Source: CAKAHY01 sp963522175 (GTDB lineage: Bacteria > Bacillota > Clostridia > Lachnospirales > Lachnospiraceae). Taken from it: DNA of 64,000 nt. The translations under genes and the position numbers were made by a program. Under the pieces are notes generated by a model. That model searched no databases. It was not told the DNA's origin and was given only the letters and a program-made list of their open reading frames with translations. The stretch covers positions 372,001-436,000 of the forward strand of contig CAUQXC010000001.1 in NCBI GenBank assembly GCA_963522175.1, given 5' to 3'. Shown here in pieces: positions 7,485 through 15,153 of this stretch (positions within the stretch are counted from its first letter, which is position 1; each line of letters begins with the position of its first letter).

Positions 7485-9065
7485 TTATTGAAAGTTTTCC
7501 ATAAAATCCAAACATAGTATACATCGTTTAGAATTAGTTTCCGTCATGTAGCCATCCGGATATCGTTCAACCAAATATTTGCAGGCTTCGCGCAATTCCT
7601 CAATTCTTAACATATCTATATTTTTCAAAATAGCCATTGCTGCTTTTCTACAATTCTCCGATGATTTTAAACATTCTTTCAATTGTACAAAATTATCAAA
7701 CTTTGGAAAATTCTTAAATGTTGCAGCTATCTTCTTTGATATTATTTTGTCCATCGAATTATGTTCTTTAATATAGGTAGCTAATTTCCCTTTCTCCGGA
7801 ATCTTTTGTCCTTTAACATACTTAAATACCGGAAGCAATCTCGTTCTAGCTATACTCTTAAATCTTTGGGTACACATTGCATCTGAATCAAAATGCTTAT
7901 TATCAAAAATAATATCTTCAAATATCTGACTATCTTCCAATAAACCATAACCATATTTATTCAAAATATTTTCTTTGTATCCAATTGCAATAGCAAGCGG
8001 CTTAGAATATAAATCGACATTGGCAAGGTCATCGATTCCAACTATTATGGATTGAGCTTCTGTCGATGCCAAGTTTTGATCAACAATAGTTTTCACTACC
8101 TTTCTGGTTTTACGAACCCTTATAGGTGATATACCGGGTGTTATATTTCCTAGTTTTTCATAAACAAAACCATAATTGTCGGTCTGAATTTCTACAAATG
8201 GAATCTCTACACCATTTTTAGTTGTTATTGTTCTCTCAATTTCCAACAAGTTCTTTTCATTTTTCTTATAGCTTATGAAAATAAAATGTCTTCTTATATC
8301 CACCAACTGTTCTTTTGAAAGGCAGCTCAAAAACTCTTCAATAATTCCTCGAACATCTTCATCTGTAAAAGAGTAGCCCAGAAAAATAATAGGTGCTTCT
8401 GCAAATAGAGTTAACATTTTTGCTATTATAAGTTTCCTTGATTCCTTAAACTGTTCATAATCACTTTGAGTAATTACAATTGATTCGGCATCTTTTGCAC
8501 TCCCATGTATTTTATATATTTCAGCAATATCATAGCTATCTGCAGAAAAAAGTTCATGCTGTCTTACAAACACTTTAAAATCATTAGAAAAAACATACTC
8601 TTCTAAAAAGATATCATAATTTGTTGTTATAACTGCAGATATTTTGTTTCTTAGTTTTTTCAATTTGTCCAATTCATCTGTCAATACAGGATCTTGATTG
8701 ATCCTTTGTTTCTTGAAAAAATCTGCCAGATACATTTTATACGGAGATATTCCACGTTTCACCCAACTGGGATTCTTTTTATTACCCACATTTATTGTGA
8801 TTTTTCTATCAAAAAATGCTTTATTAAATTCTCCCTCTATCAACGAACCCATATAAGCATTTATTTCAAATTCATTCATCTTGTTTCTTTTGCAGCTATC
8901 AATATGCTTTTGATATTGGAACATATCCGGCTCAAACTTCATAAAAGAATTTTCTAATAATTCATTCCATGAAGGATAATTATACAAATACCTCTTTGAT
9001 ATACCTGAACCAATGAACAAAACCGGGGTTCTATTTGAATAAACAATATCATCTAATACTCCCAT
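7485..9065 (-). CDS. SIR2-like domain protein, probable defence NADase
   Basis: 526 residues. The first 260 residues form a SIR2_2-type Rossmann domain: FIGSGIS at 17-23 for the dinucleotide, TTNYD at 147-151 and KIHGS at 185-189 with the catalytic Asn/Asp and His, and FLGYSFTDEDV at 228-238. Related domains in ThsA, DSR and SIR2-HerA antiphage systems hydrolyse NAD+ to stop growth of infected cells. The remaining 260 residues match nothing I recognise; they are helix-rich and could be the sensor. The gene is monocistronic, with a clear terminator, low GC, and no HerA, pAgo or ThsB partner next to it. The ATG (MGVLDD) is preceded by GAGGAGTGAAGAG. NADase activity is inferred from the family. 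Confidence 0.82.
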   Translation of the reverse strand: MGVLDDIVYSNRTPVLFIGSGISKRYLYNYPSWNELLENSFMKFEPDMFQYQKHIDSCKRNKMNEFEINAYMGSLIEGEFNKAFFDRKITINVGNKKNPSWVKRGISPYKMYLADFFKKQRINQDPVLTDELDKLKKLRNKISAVITTNYDIFLEEYVFSNDFKVFVRQHELFSADSYDIAEIYKIHGSAKDAESIVITQSDYEQFKESRKLIIAKMLTLFAEAPIIFLGYSFTDEDVRGIIEEFLSCLSKEQLVDIRRHFIFISYKKNEKNLLEIERTITTKNGVEIPFVEIQTDNYGFVYEKLGNITPGISPIRVRKTRKVVKTIVDQNLASTEAQSIIVGIDDLANVDLYSKPLAIAIGYKENILNKYGYGLLEDSQIFEDIIFDNKHFDSDAMCTQRFKSIARTRLLPVFKYVKGQKIPEKGKLATYIKEHNSMDKIISKKIAATFKNFPKFDNFVQLKECLKSSENCRKAAMAILKNIDMLRIEELREACKYLVERYPDGYMTETNSKRCILCLDFMENFQ

Positions 9066-9201
9066 CTCTTCACTCCTCGCATTTTTATCTATTATCCTTC
9101 AAGGAAATTTACTGTTTAATTATATTCTATTAAGCGAATAGTTTCAATTAATTTCTTTTTAGAAGCAAATACTTTTACAATAATTTCAACCTGACTATAG
9201 A

Positions 9202-9324
9202 TCATTTCACTTTAGCTATTACATCCACAAAAAATTTTCGAAGGTCGACTTCATAATAATCCGACATTTCGATTAAAATATCCAAATCCGGCATAGTATT
9301 TACTTTTTTCCAACGAGATACTAT
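9202..9324 (-). pseudogene. relic of an XRE-family helix-turn-helix regulator
   Basis: A 41-codon open stretch behind an in-frame TAG reads VSRWKK..MPDLDILIEMSDYYEVDL, the second half of the usual XRE domain (recognition helix to dimer strand). No start or first helices remain; the Fic gene begins 30 bases away. It sits between the SIR2 and Fic genes and was presumably the regulator of one of them. Confidence 0.7.
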
Positions 9325-9353
9325 CTACTCGATAAATTAAATCATTCCACAAT

Positions 9354-9944
9354 CTAGTCTTGAGTTATATCTATTTGCATGAAGTGATTATAAAGTTCAT
9401 TTTTTTCATCCAAGAGCAGGTTCCTAAGAAAAAGTTCCAAATATTCTGTAGTTTCATGTACACCGGCTTTCAGGTTATTATAATTTGCCCTAACCGGAGA
9501 ATTTCTGAAATACAATGCGTTACTTGCAAAAATATCATTTATACCGTCAAATCCCAATGTCCTCAAATATTTAATAAAGAATACTGCTGTAGTTCCGGTG
9601 TTCCCTTCGCCAAATATATGTATTTGCCACAATCTTGAAACAAAACACGCCAAATGATGAACAATCTCGTCCATACTTAAATTCTTGTAACCGAACCTTC
9701 TCTCCTCCGAAAAATCATACTCGAGAGTTGCTTTAAGTTCTGAAGCACTTCCATAAATAACCGTATCACCATTAAGAAGCCGTTCCCTCTTAGTAATATT
9801 ATAATCACGAATTTTACCTGCATGATTATATATTCCCGTGAACAATTTTTTGTATATGGAGATATATTCATGTGGAGTAAAGCTAAAAGCTTTTTCTAAT
9901 AAAATCTCGGCAATTCTAAGTGATACTTTATCCGCTTCCTCCAC
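9354..9944 (-). CDS. Fic-family protein with altered catalytic motif, probably N-terminally truncated
   Basis: 196 residues of a Fic-domain protein; active members transfer AMP or other nucleotides to target-protein hydroxyls. The motif is HIFGEGNTGTT (H109-T119). Relatives of this subgroup read GNTRTT; here codon GGA replaces AGA, so the arginine that holds the nucleotide phosphate is lost by a single transition. The start used is GTG at 9944 with AGGA seven bases upstream. Upstream of it the same frame continues with coding-like KFKLFYQEQH until a TAA, which suggests that the original N-terminus has been lost. No inhibitory (S/T)xxxE(G/N) helix is evident. It may be an inactive remnant. Confidence 0.75.
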   Translation of the reverse strand: MEEADKVSLRIAEILLEKAFSFTPHEYISIYKKLFTGIYNHAGKIRDYNITKRERLLNGDTVIYGSASELKATLEYDFSEERRFGYKNLSMDEIVHHLACFVSRLWQIHIFGEGNTGTTAVFFIKYLRTLGFDGINDIFASNALYFRNSPVRANYNNLKAGVHETTEYLELFLRNLLLDEKNELYNHFMQIDITQD

Positions 9945-10003
9945 ATGCTGTTCCTGATAAAACAGCTTAAATTTTCTTTATAAAAATGACAATTGGTATA
10001 TAA

Positions 10004-10549
10004 TTATTTTTCTTTCTTCTTTTTTATATAGTTATTTATTTGATTTAACACTCTATCCAATGCTATGATTCCGGGAACCATTGTTATGTTTACCACTTTG
10101 AACAGCATTTCTTTCTCTTTATCCAAGTTTTCACCAAAATTCATATTTAATTGATTGTATCCTTGACAAAAAACAAACAAGGTTAATGCCGAAAAAACAA
10201 TTATTTTCTTTACAATCATTTGAGAATCATTTTTAGCGAACTGTGGTTTCGCCTTCCATTCAAAGCTCCAACTAAAATAGCACCAAAGTATTGCTGCAAT
10301 ACCTATAAATGTATAAACCATATACCATTCTAAATTCGTAATTTCGGTTACTCCCACTATACCTTTGATTGCTGTCAGAAAACCTTGTAAATATATCGTA
10401 AAAAAGGCAATAGAAAGCGGTAAATTAAATTCCATATTGCTATGCCGTAACTTAAATAATTTGAAAACATGACTGCAAAACAATAATATAATTATTCTAA
10501 ATAAAATAAGAACCAATATTGATGTTGCTATAATAATAACAAAACTCAT
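10004..10549 (-). CDS. small membrane protein of unknown function
   Basis: 181 residues with four to five hydrophobic segments (about 3-30, 45-65, 72-96, 112-132 and possibly 148-165) and a lysine-rich C-terminus ending KKKKEK. The ATG follows a good AGGAGG (7-base spacing), so it is probably expressed. I do not recognise the family. It lies 59 bases upstream of the truncated Fic gene in the same direction and within a group of defence-type and toxin-type genes, so a membrane effector or an anchor for one of these is possible but unsupported. Confidence 0.6.
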   Translation of the reverse strand: MSFVIIIATSILVLILFRIIILLFCSHVFKLFKLRHSNMEFNLPLSIAFFTIYLQGFLTAIKGIVGVTEITNLEWYMVYTFIGIAAILWCYFSWSFEWKAKPQFAKNDSQMIVKKIIVFSALTLFVFCQGYNQLNMNFGENLDKEKEMLFKVVNITMVPGIIALDRVLNQINNYIKKKKEK

Positions 10550-10595
10550 TAATAATCCTCCTTTTTCATTTCATTGTTTTTAGGCAGCTTTCGCC

Positions 10596-10756
10596 TTATA
10601 GTTTTACATCTTTTTCTACACCCATGGTATTGGTTTCAAATATATATCAGTTATAATCATGTGGTAGACGCTACCTTCAATGTAATTGGAGTTATATGTT
10701 AAATCAATCTGTGTCTTATAGTAAATTCCATTTTTTGCTATTTCAGCAACTGAGAG
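10596..10756 (-). pseudogene. relic of a second Fic gene (N-terminal part)
   Basis: The minus strand reads EIAKNGIYY followed by KTQIDLTYNSNYIEGS, the N-terminal signature of a common Fic subgroup. After a short damaged stretch (codons for VYHMI) the next frame reads YIFETNTMGVEKDV, the continuation of the same domain, interrupted by a TGA. Stops flank both ends and the catalytic half is missing. It belongs to a different Fic subgroup from the gene at 9354. Confidence 0.78.
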
Positions 10757-10786
10757 CTATAAGTAAGAGTTTATTTTTAATCCACA

Positions 10787-11995
10787 TTAATAAACAAGAT
10801 TCAATCCCAACAACCAATCTCTTGCATTTATTATTTTAATACCTTCAATATCTCTTGACGGATCATCATCTAATGTAAGTATTACTTTCGGATAATCATC
10901 CCTGAGCATTTGAAGAGGCCTTATTTCTCTATCGAGAGTACTCATATCCCTAACAGTCAATGCAACTTGATAATAATGATTACCGTCTTGATTCTGTGCA
11001 ACGAAATCTACTTCAAACGAATCCGCTTTTCCTACATATACATCGTAGCCCCTTCGAAGCAGCTCAAGATAAACCACATTCTCAAGTACATGACCCGCAT
11101 CCATGCCCCGTTTACCAATAAGCATATAGCGAAGCCCGATATCAACCACATAAAATTTATCCAATGTCTTGAGATATTGTTTCCCTTTTATATCATACCT
11201 TTTTGCCTGATAAATGATATAAGACTCTTTAAGAGCGGTAAGATATTTTTCTATTGTTTTAGAGTCAATCTTTCTACCATCCGAGGTCATTGTATCAGCT
11301 ATTTTTTTTGTAGAAAGAGGATTACCGACATTATCAAAAATAAATTTCAAAACACTTTGAAGCATCATAGAATCCGTTACCTGTTTTCGATTCATGATAT
11401 ATTTGATTACGATTGTATTATAGATACTTTCTAAGTAAGCTCTGATTATATTGGGCGTAGAATCCAATTCCAATGCATAAGGAAATGAGCTTGATAACAA
11501 GTAATCGGTATATTTTGTTATCCTATCTTCAAATCCGCCTTTGGCAATGCAATATTCCTTAAATGATAAAGGAAGCATCTCAATCTGAATATACCTTCCC
11601 GATATAAGTGTAGCTATCTCACTTGACAGCATATACGCATTGGAGCCGGTGACATACAAATCCACATCAGTATTTATATAAAGACTATCCAATACTTTGG
11701 GAAACTTATCTACATTTTGAATTTCATCCAAGAAAACATAAGTCTTAATATTTTTCTCTAAACGGTCTTTAATATATTTGTGGAGGCTTCTATAATCTGT
11801 TAAGTCCTCATACTCCAAGTCCTCAAAATTAATAAAAATTATCTGAGATTTCTTCGTACCTTGTTCTATAAGCCAATCTTGAAACTGGAGCAATAATGTT
11901 GATTTTCCGCATCTTCTGATTCCGCTTACAATCTTAATAATATTCTTATCCTTAAGCGACTTCAGTTTATTCAAATATTCTTCTCTAATTATCAC
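10787..11995 (-). CDS. AAA_14 / DUF4143 ATPase
   Basis: Cytoplasmic ATPase of the family found mostly in archaea and anaerobic bacteria, about 402 residues from the GTG at 11995. That start is preferred over an ATG 21 bases upstream because AGGAGG lies exactly six bases before it. The N-terminal AAA domain has the Walker A GIRRCGKST and Walker B TYVFLDEIQN; a sensor-like VTGSNAYML follows. The C-terminal DUF4143 part contains SFEVDFVAQ, resembling the catalytic core of nuclease-like folds. The physiological role of the family is unknown; members cluster in accessory regions, as here. A perfect 13-bp inverted repeat lies 50 bases upstream. Confidence 0.88.
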   Translation of the reverse strand: MIIREEYLNKLKSLKDKNIIKIVSGIRRCGKSTLLLQFQDWLIEQGTKKSQIIFINFEDLEYEDLTDYRSLHKYIKDRLEKNIKTYVFLDEIQNVDKFPKVLDSLYINTDVDLYVTGSNAYMLSSEIATLISGRYIQIEMLPLSFKEYCIAKGGFEDRITKYTDYLLSSSFPYALELDSTPNIIRAYLESIYNTIVIKYIMNRKQVTDSMMLQSVLKFIFDNVGNPLSTKKIADTMTSDGRKIDSKTIEKYLTALKESYIIYQAKRYDIKGKQYLKTLDKFYVVDIGLRYMLIGKRGMDAGHVLENVVYLELLRRGYDVYVGKADSFEVDFVAQNQDGNHYYQVALTVRDMSTLDREIRPLQMLRDDYPKVILTLDDDPSRDIEGIKIINARDWLLGLNLVY

Positions 11996-12044
11996 CTTGC
12001 ACCTCCTTTTCATCAATAATAACAGCTTCTATGTGTTTTGTAAA

Positions 12045-12077
12045 GTTTTAGGAATTCATTCCAAGAATTCCTAAAAC
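12045..12077. promoter_or_regulatory. perfect 13-bp inverted repeat upstream of the ATPase gene
   Basis: GTTTTAGGAATTC (12045-12057) and its exact reverse complement (12065-12077) are separated by seven bases. No T-run follows on either strand, so an operator or an mRNA stem in the ATPase leader is more likely than a terminator. Confidence 0.5.
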
Positions 12078-12089
12078 CGGATTGTTTTT

Positions 12090-12360
12090 AGGATTTACTT
12101 CATAAAAATATTTCAAGAATCTTTTTTATAAAAATATCACTTTTCGTTTTTTATCATTATGAGCATTGTCTTTCACAGAAGCTTTCCATAATTCAAAATC
12201 ATTTGACATACAAGAACTTGATAAAAAATGTACATTATTAACACAATCTCCTTCATTGAATAATCCTCACTCTCTAGCACACTCTCTTCTGCCGTTTTTC
12301 AATATATTCCGGCGGATTTATTCTTTGATGATAATCGCAAACTTCTCATTGATTTTTTTC
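12090..12360 (-). pseudogene. decayed coding region, unidentified
   Basis: The minus strand shows overlapping short coding-like stretches in changing frames (for example VKKINEKFAIIIKE, NPPEYIEKRQKRV and NNVHFLSSSCMSNDFEL) but no intact frame and no start signal. It looks like the remains of one or two small genes. The long plus-strand frame over this region is low-complexity and not convincing. No family is recognised. Confidence 0.35.
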
Positions 12361-12362
12361 AC

Positions 12363-13096
12363 TTATATTTCATCTTGTAAATTAAATGATACAAGCTCCT
12401 CTATTCCCTCATTACACAAAATGGAATTAAAGAAAAGAATCATATTATCAAATATATATTCTCCATATATAAAGTTTTTTTCAAATCATCCCTTTCTTCA
12501 AGAGTTTCTATATAATAGGACTTTCCTCGCCACCGGATGCTCACAGTCCTTTCTATTCCGTCTTTAAACGGAACTAAAGGTTCAATATATTCTCCCGGTG
12601 TTTCAATCAGCAATGAATAAACATAGTCTTCAATAAGGATACTGCTTTTTTTGCTAAAATAATATTCCTTCATTTTATTCTTCAACAGATTTTCGAAAAC
12701 AATCCGGTGAGCAGAAATAAAAATGATGTATAGAGGTCTGAATTTGCTGTCTGAATATCTGATACATATTTCTCCACCGTCTAATGTCTCAATCAATTTC
12801 CTCATACTGCACTCAACATCAGATCCGTTCCAAAAGTAACATCCCTGTTCTATTTCGTTCTCTTCTATACAATACCATTTTGTACTCTTAAATTCTCTAA
12901 TGAAGCCCGTAATAAATTCCGTTCTATATTCCATCCCCCATGTATCAAAAATGATAAGAAATCTGTTATCCTTAATGGGAATAACGATATCATCATAGTA
13001 ACCCTTAAGCATATATAGTTCATCATCACTCAAAGACAGCATTCTTTTCTTTGCGTCTTTATTACAAAACAGATAATTATGAACATAATTCGACAT
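12363..13096 (-). CDS. hypothetical protein, probably frameshifted near the 3' end
   Basis: The frame from 13096 gives 218 residues beginning MSNYVHNYLFCNKDAKKR and ends at 12440. In a run of seven A at about 12475-12481 a shift of -1 (equivalent to one more A) leads into a frame that continues with coding character, NFIYGEYIFDNM and onward to EELVSFNLQDEI, stopping at 12363, for about 244 residues. I regard the longer product as ancestral. The N-terminus resembles small phage- and island-encoded proteins that start with an Asn/Cys pattern, but I cannot name the family. It follows the VOC gene by four bases and belongs to the same operon. Confidence 0.6.
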
Positions 13097-13100
13097 TTCA

Positions 13101-13490
13101 TTACCCCCTCCAACTCCTTATCCGCTCCCCCGGCGGTGTCCGTACCTCTATAAGGTTTCCGCTCGGGTCATAAAGCCTTACAAGCTTTTGTTCCCCTATA
13201 AGCTCTATTCCCTCCGTAACAAGCTTAACATTGAAGTCGGCACAATTAAGTTTAGCAATAAGCCCTTCAATGTCATTATCTTCAAAATACAGCTGTGTCA
13301 TATTGTTATACGGAATTATAGTCCCCTTAACCGCATCAGCCCAGAGTTTTGCCTCCTGTAATACAAGCCCTTCCGAGAGTATTACATTACCCTCCTGCCT
13401 CATAACCACCTGCAAACCGAATATATCCTTGTAAAAGCGAACGGATTTCTCCATATCATCCGCCACTATCAAAACATTTTTTAATTTCAT
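13101..13490 (-). CDS. VOC-family (glyoxalase/bleomycin-resistance fold) protein
   Basis: 129 residues, the single-module vicinal-oxygen-chelate fold with paired beta-alpha-beta-beta-beta units: NVLIVADDMEKSVRFYKDIFGLQVV at the start and LVRLYDPSGNLIEVRTP at the end, where the glutamate is a typical metal ligand. Members act as lyases, dioxygenases or drug-binding proteins; the substrate cannot be told. The ATG overlaps the TGA of the DUF4186 gene (ATGA), indicating translational coupling. Confidence 0.85.
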   Translation of the reverse strand: MKLKNVLIVADDMEKSVRFYKDIFGLQVVMRQEGNVILSEGLVLQEAKLWADAVKGTIIPYNNMTQLYFEDNDIEGLIAKLNCADFNVKLVTEGIELIGEQKLVRLYDPSGNLIEVRTPPGERIRSWRG

Positions 13491-13867
13491 AATTTATTTT
13501 TTCGCTCCTCCAGCTCTTTCACAATCCAAGTCATAATCACATCTACAAGATAATCCTGCTGCACACGACTTAGGTTTTTACCCCCTTCTATTTTATGCCA
13601 TTTCCGGATACACTCCCTACAACAGCTTGCCGTTGCATGTTGAGCGATAAATACAGGATGTCCCTTGGTCGGAGTCTGCCTTCCGTCATTGGGAATATAT
13701 GCGGGTGCCTGTCTTTTGGCAATAAAATCTTCGGCATGGCATCTTATAGTGTCCAAACCCTTTTCATTTATATAATCAATGTCCTTAGATTTCAAATGGA
13801 AACCGCTGCGAAATTTGGATTTGCCCAATCTATCAAATAACTGCTTATACCACTCACCTTTTGTCAT
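13487..13867 (-). CDS. DUF4186 family protein
   Basis: 126 residues that match the conserved pattern of this small family: FRSGFHLKSKDIDYINEKGLDTIRCHA near the start, PAYIPNDGRQTP in the middle, and GHPVFIAQHATASCCRECIRKWH with a CCxxC pair and histidines that could bind metal. Function is unknown. It lies four bases behind the upstream hypothetical gene and overlaps the VOC gene, so the four genes from 14375 to 12363 form one tight operon. Confidence 0.85.
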   Translation of the reverse strand: MTKGEWYKQLFDRLGKSKFRSGFHLKSKDIDYINEKGLDTIRCHAEDFIAKRQAPAYIPNDGRQTPTKGHPVFIAQHATASCCRECIRKWHKIEGGKNLSRVQQDYLVDVIMTWIVKELEERKNKL

Positions 13868-13871
13868 AAAA

Positions 13872-14375
13872 TCACCCTTTATTTTCAGCCAAATACGCTC
13901 TGTAATCCCAAATTAATCCGGCTTTGATATATTCTTGTATCTCTGCGCTGTTTTTATCAATTTTGCCGATTACAAGCCGCAAGTAATCTCTGAGAACTCT
14001 AGCCTCACTTTCGCCGAATGATGTCAGAAAATAATTGTCTGTCATTACCCCACACCATAATTTAACCTTCCATTTTACCGCCGCCTCGGATATCTCAGAC
14101 TCGGAACCGCCACATTCTTCCTCATCCATACTATGACTAGGGCAAAATTCGAACTCAAAATCAGGCTCTATAAAATTAAGAATTTCTCTTTTTTTCATCT
14201 TGCCCCCAAGGAAATCACTCAGCTTTTCTTCTAAATTTTCAATCTCAAACGAAAATAACAATCCCTGTTTGGTCGAATAATTAATATATTCTCCATATTT
14301 AAACGAAATCTCGTTATCACACAACAACTCATACCTATCTCCTTTACCATAAGACTGATAATTTGTAATTTCCAT
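13872..14375 (-). CDS. hypothetical protein containing one copy of a 35-bp repeat
   Basis: From the ATG at 14375 (GGAG six bases upstream) the product has 167 residues, acidic, beginning MEITNYQSYGKGDRYEL. The frame extends upstream to a TTG at 14471, but that extension is made largely of a duplicated segment and has no ribosome-binding site at its start, so I prefer the internal start. Residues of the motif KWKVKLWCGVM are encoded by a 35-bp sequence that recurs exactly 369 bp upstream in the same frame. The family resembles small cytoplasmic proteins found next to toxin and immunity genes, but I cannot assign it. Confidence 0.6.
   Translation of the reverse strand: MEITNYQSYGKGDRYELLCDNEISFKYGEYINYSTKQGLLFSFEIENLEEKLSDFLGGKMKKREILNFIEPDFEFEFCPSHSMDEEECGGSESEISEAAVKWKVKLWCGVMTDNYFLTSFGESEARVLRDYLRLVIGKIDKNSAEIQEYIKAGLIWDYRAYLAENKG
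14043..14077. repeat. 35-bp direct repeat, copy 2 (inside the coding region)
   Basis: Identical over 35 bp to 14412-14446. It encodes KWKVKLWCGVM within the hypothetical gene on the minus strand. The flanks of the two copies are unrelated. Confidence 0.9.
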
Positions 14376-14411
14376 TTCCAGCTCCATACATTGAATATCA
14401 AGCTTTAATAA

Positions 14412-14446
14412 CATTACCCCACACCATAATTTAACCTTCCATTTTA
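14412..14446. repeat. 35-bp direct repeat, copy 1 (5' flank of the hypothetical gene)
   Basis: Identical over 35 bp to 14043-14077 and displaced by 369 bp, a multiple of three. It overlaps the stop codon of the small broken gene at 14431-14593. Confidence 0.9.
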
Positions 14447-14593
14447 AATATTTTCCTAAAAAATCTTGCAATCCTTCCGCCTACGACAAGAATATTGCTC
14501 CGTTTTTTCAAAATTATGTCATCATTATAACCCCGATTCTTCAGGCTTTCAAATACATTACTCCATTGCTTCAACTTTTTTTCGACTGCTCAT
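14431..14593 (-). pseudogene. small basic protein gene broken by one extra A
   Basis: ATG at 14593 follows AGGAG (10-base spacing). The first frame ends after 12 codons, but removing one A from the seven-A run at about 14576-14582 opens 53 residues: MSSRKKLKQWSNVF, then SLKNRGYNDDIILKKRS and VVGGRIARFFRKIFKMEG. The product is small and strongly basic; no family is recognised. Its stop lies inside copy 1 of the 35-bp repeat. Confidence 0.55.
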
Positions 14594-14662
14594 GATTAAT
14601 TATCTCCTTTTTTACTATCCGCCTTTTAAAGATTAAATCTTATCCTTTCTTACAATTATTAT

Positions 14663-14692
14663 TTGTTCTTTAACAATTTTCACTTGTTCTTT
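14663..14692. promoter_or_regulatory. candidate operator of the XRE regulator: two 9-bp direct repeats
   Basis: TTGTTCTTT occurs at 14663-14671 and 14684-14692, exactly 21 bp (two helical turns) apart, in the divergent gap between the island operon and the XRE gene. This spacing suits binding by one dimer face and suggests autoregulation. Confidence 0.4.
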
Positions 14693-14758
14693 CATTTACA
14701 AAGTATTTACTTATGTTAGCCTACACTTCAAATGAGTTACTTGTAGGAGGACATAGCA

Positions 14759-15136
14759 ATGCAAAACAACAAACAATTCAAAAAATCAATGAGCTGCCCG
14801 ATAAATGAAAAGCTGGTTAAACTCAGAGAAGAAAGAGGATTTACTCAAAAAGAGGTCGCAAAACACATCAACATAACCCAACAAGGCTATTCCGCATACG
14901 AAAGAGGTTCTTCAGTTCCGCCTATAGACGTAATCGCATCCCTCGCCGATTTTTATGACCTGAATATCGATTATATTTTACGTGATGAAGAGCTTATAAA
15001 GGATGATGAAGTTTTATATTCTTCGCTCACTGAAGCCTTGCGTGAGGTACTGAATAACGAGACGGACAGAAAGATGCTTGAGGAATTCGCAAGATATCTG
15101 CTTTACAGAAGAAAAATCAGAAAAAAGAAAAATTGA
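14759..15136 (+). CDS. XRE-family transcriptional regulator
   Basis: 125 residues with a classical N-terminal lambda-Cro-type helix-turn-helix: NEKLVKLREERGFTQKEVAKHINITQQGYSAYERGSSVPPIDVIASLADFY. The C-terminal 50 residues are charged and helical and probably dimerise. The start is set by GTAGGAGGA upstream of ATG. It is divergent from the island operon ending at 12363 and may repress it; direct repeats between them are the likely operator. Together with its position at the island edge this suggests a regulator of mobile or accessory DNA. Confidence 0.88.
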   Translation: MQNNKQFKKSMSCPINEKLVKLREERGFTQKEVAKHINITQQGYSAYERGSSVPPIDVIASLADFYDLNIDYILRDEELIKDDEVLYSSLTEALREVLNNETDRKMLEEFARYLLYRRKIRKKKN

Positions 15137-15153
15137 TATATCCTTGATATATT

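Noticed and set aside
7485..9065. SirTM-type sirtuin acting on lipoyl-GcvH
   Set aside because: The motifs are of the SIR2_2 defence type, and no macrodomain, GcvH-L or ligase gene is adjacent; the lipoate genes are 28 kb away.
12166..12567. 133-codon plus-strand open frame
   Set aside because: Low-complexity Phe/Ser/Leu-rich sequence overlapping the minus-strand hypothetical gene and its frameshifted tail; no start signal and no recognisable domain.
14376..14471. N-terminal extension of the hypothetical gene to a TTG at 14471
   Set aside because: It consists mainly of the duplicated 35-bp segment and of the 3' end of another small gene; the ATG at 14375 has a better ribosome-binding site.
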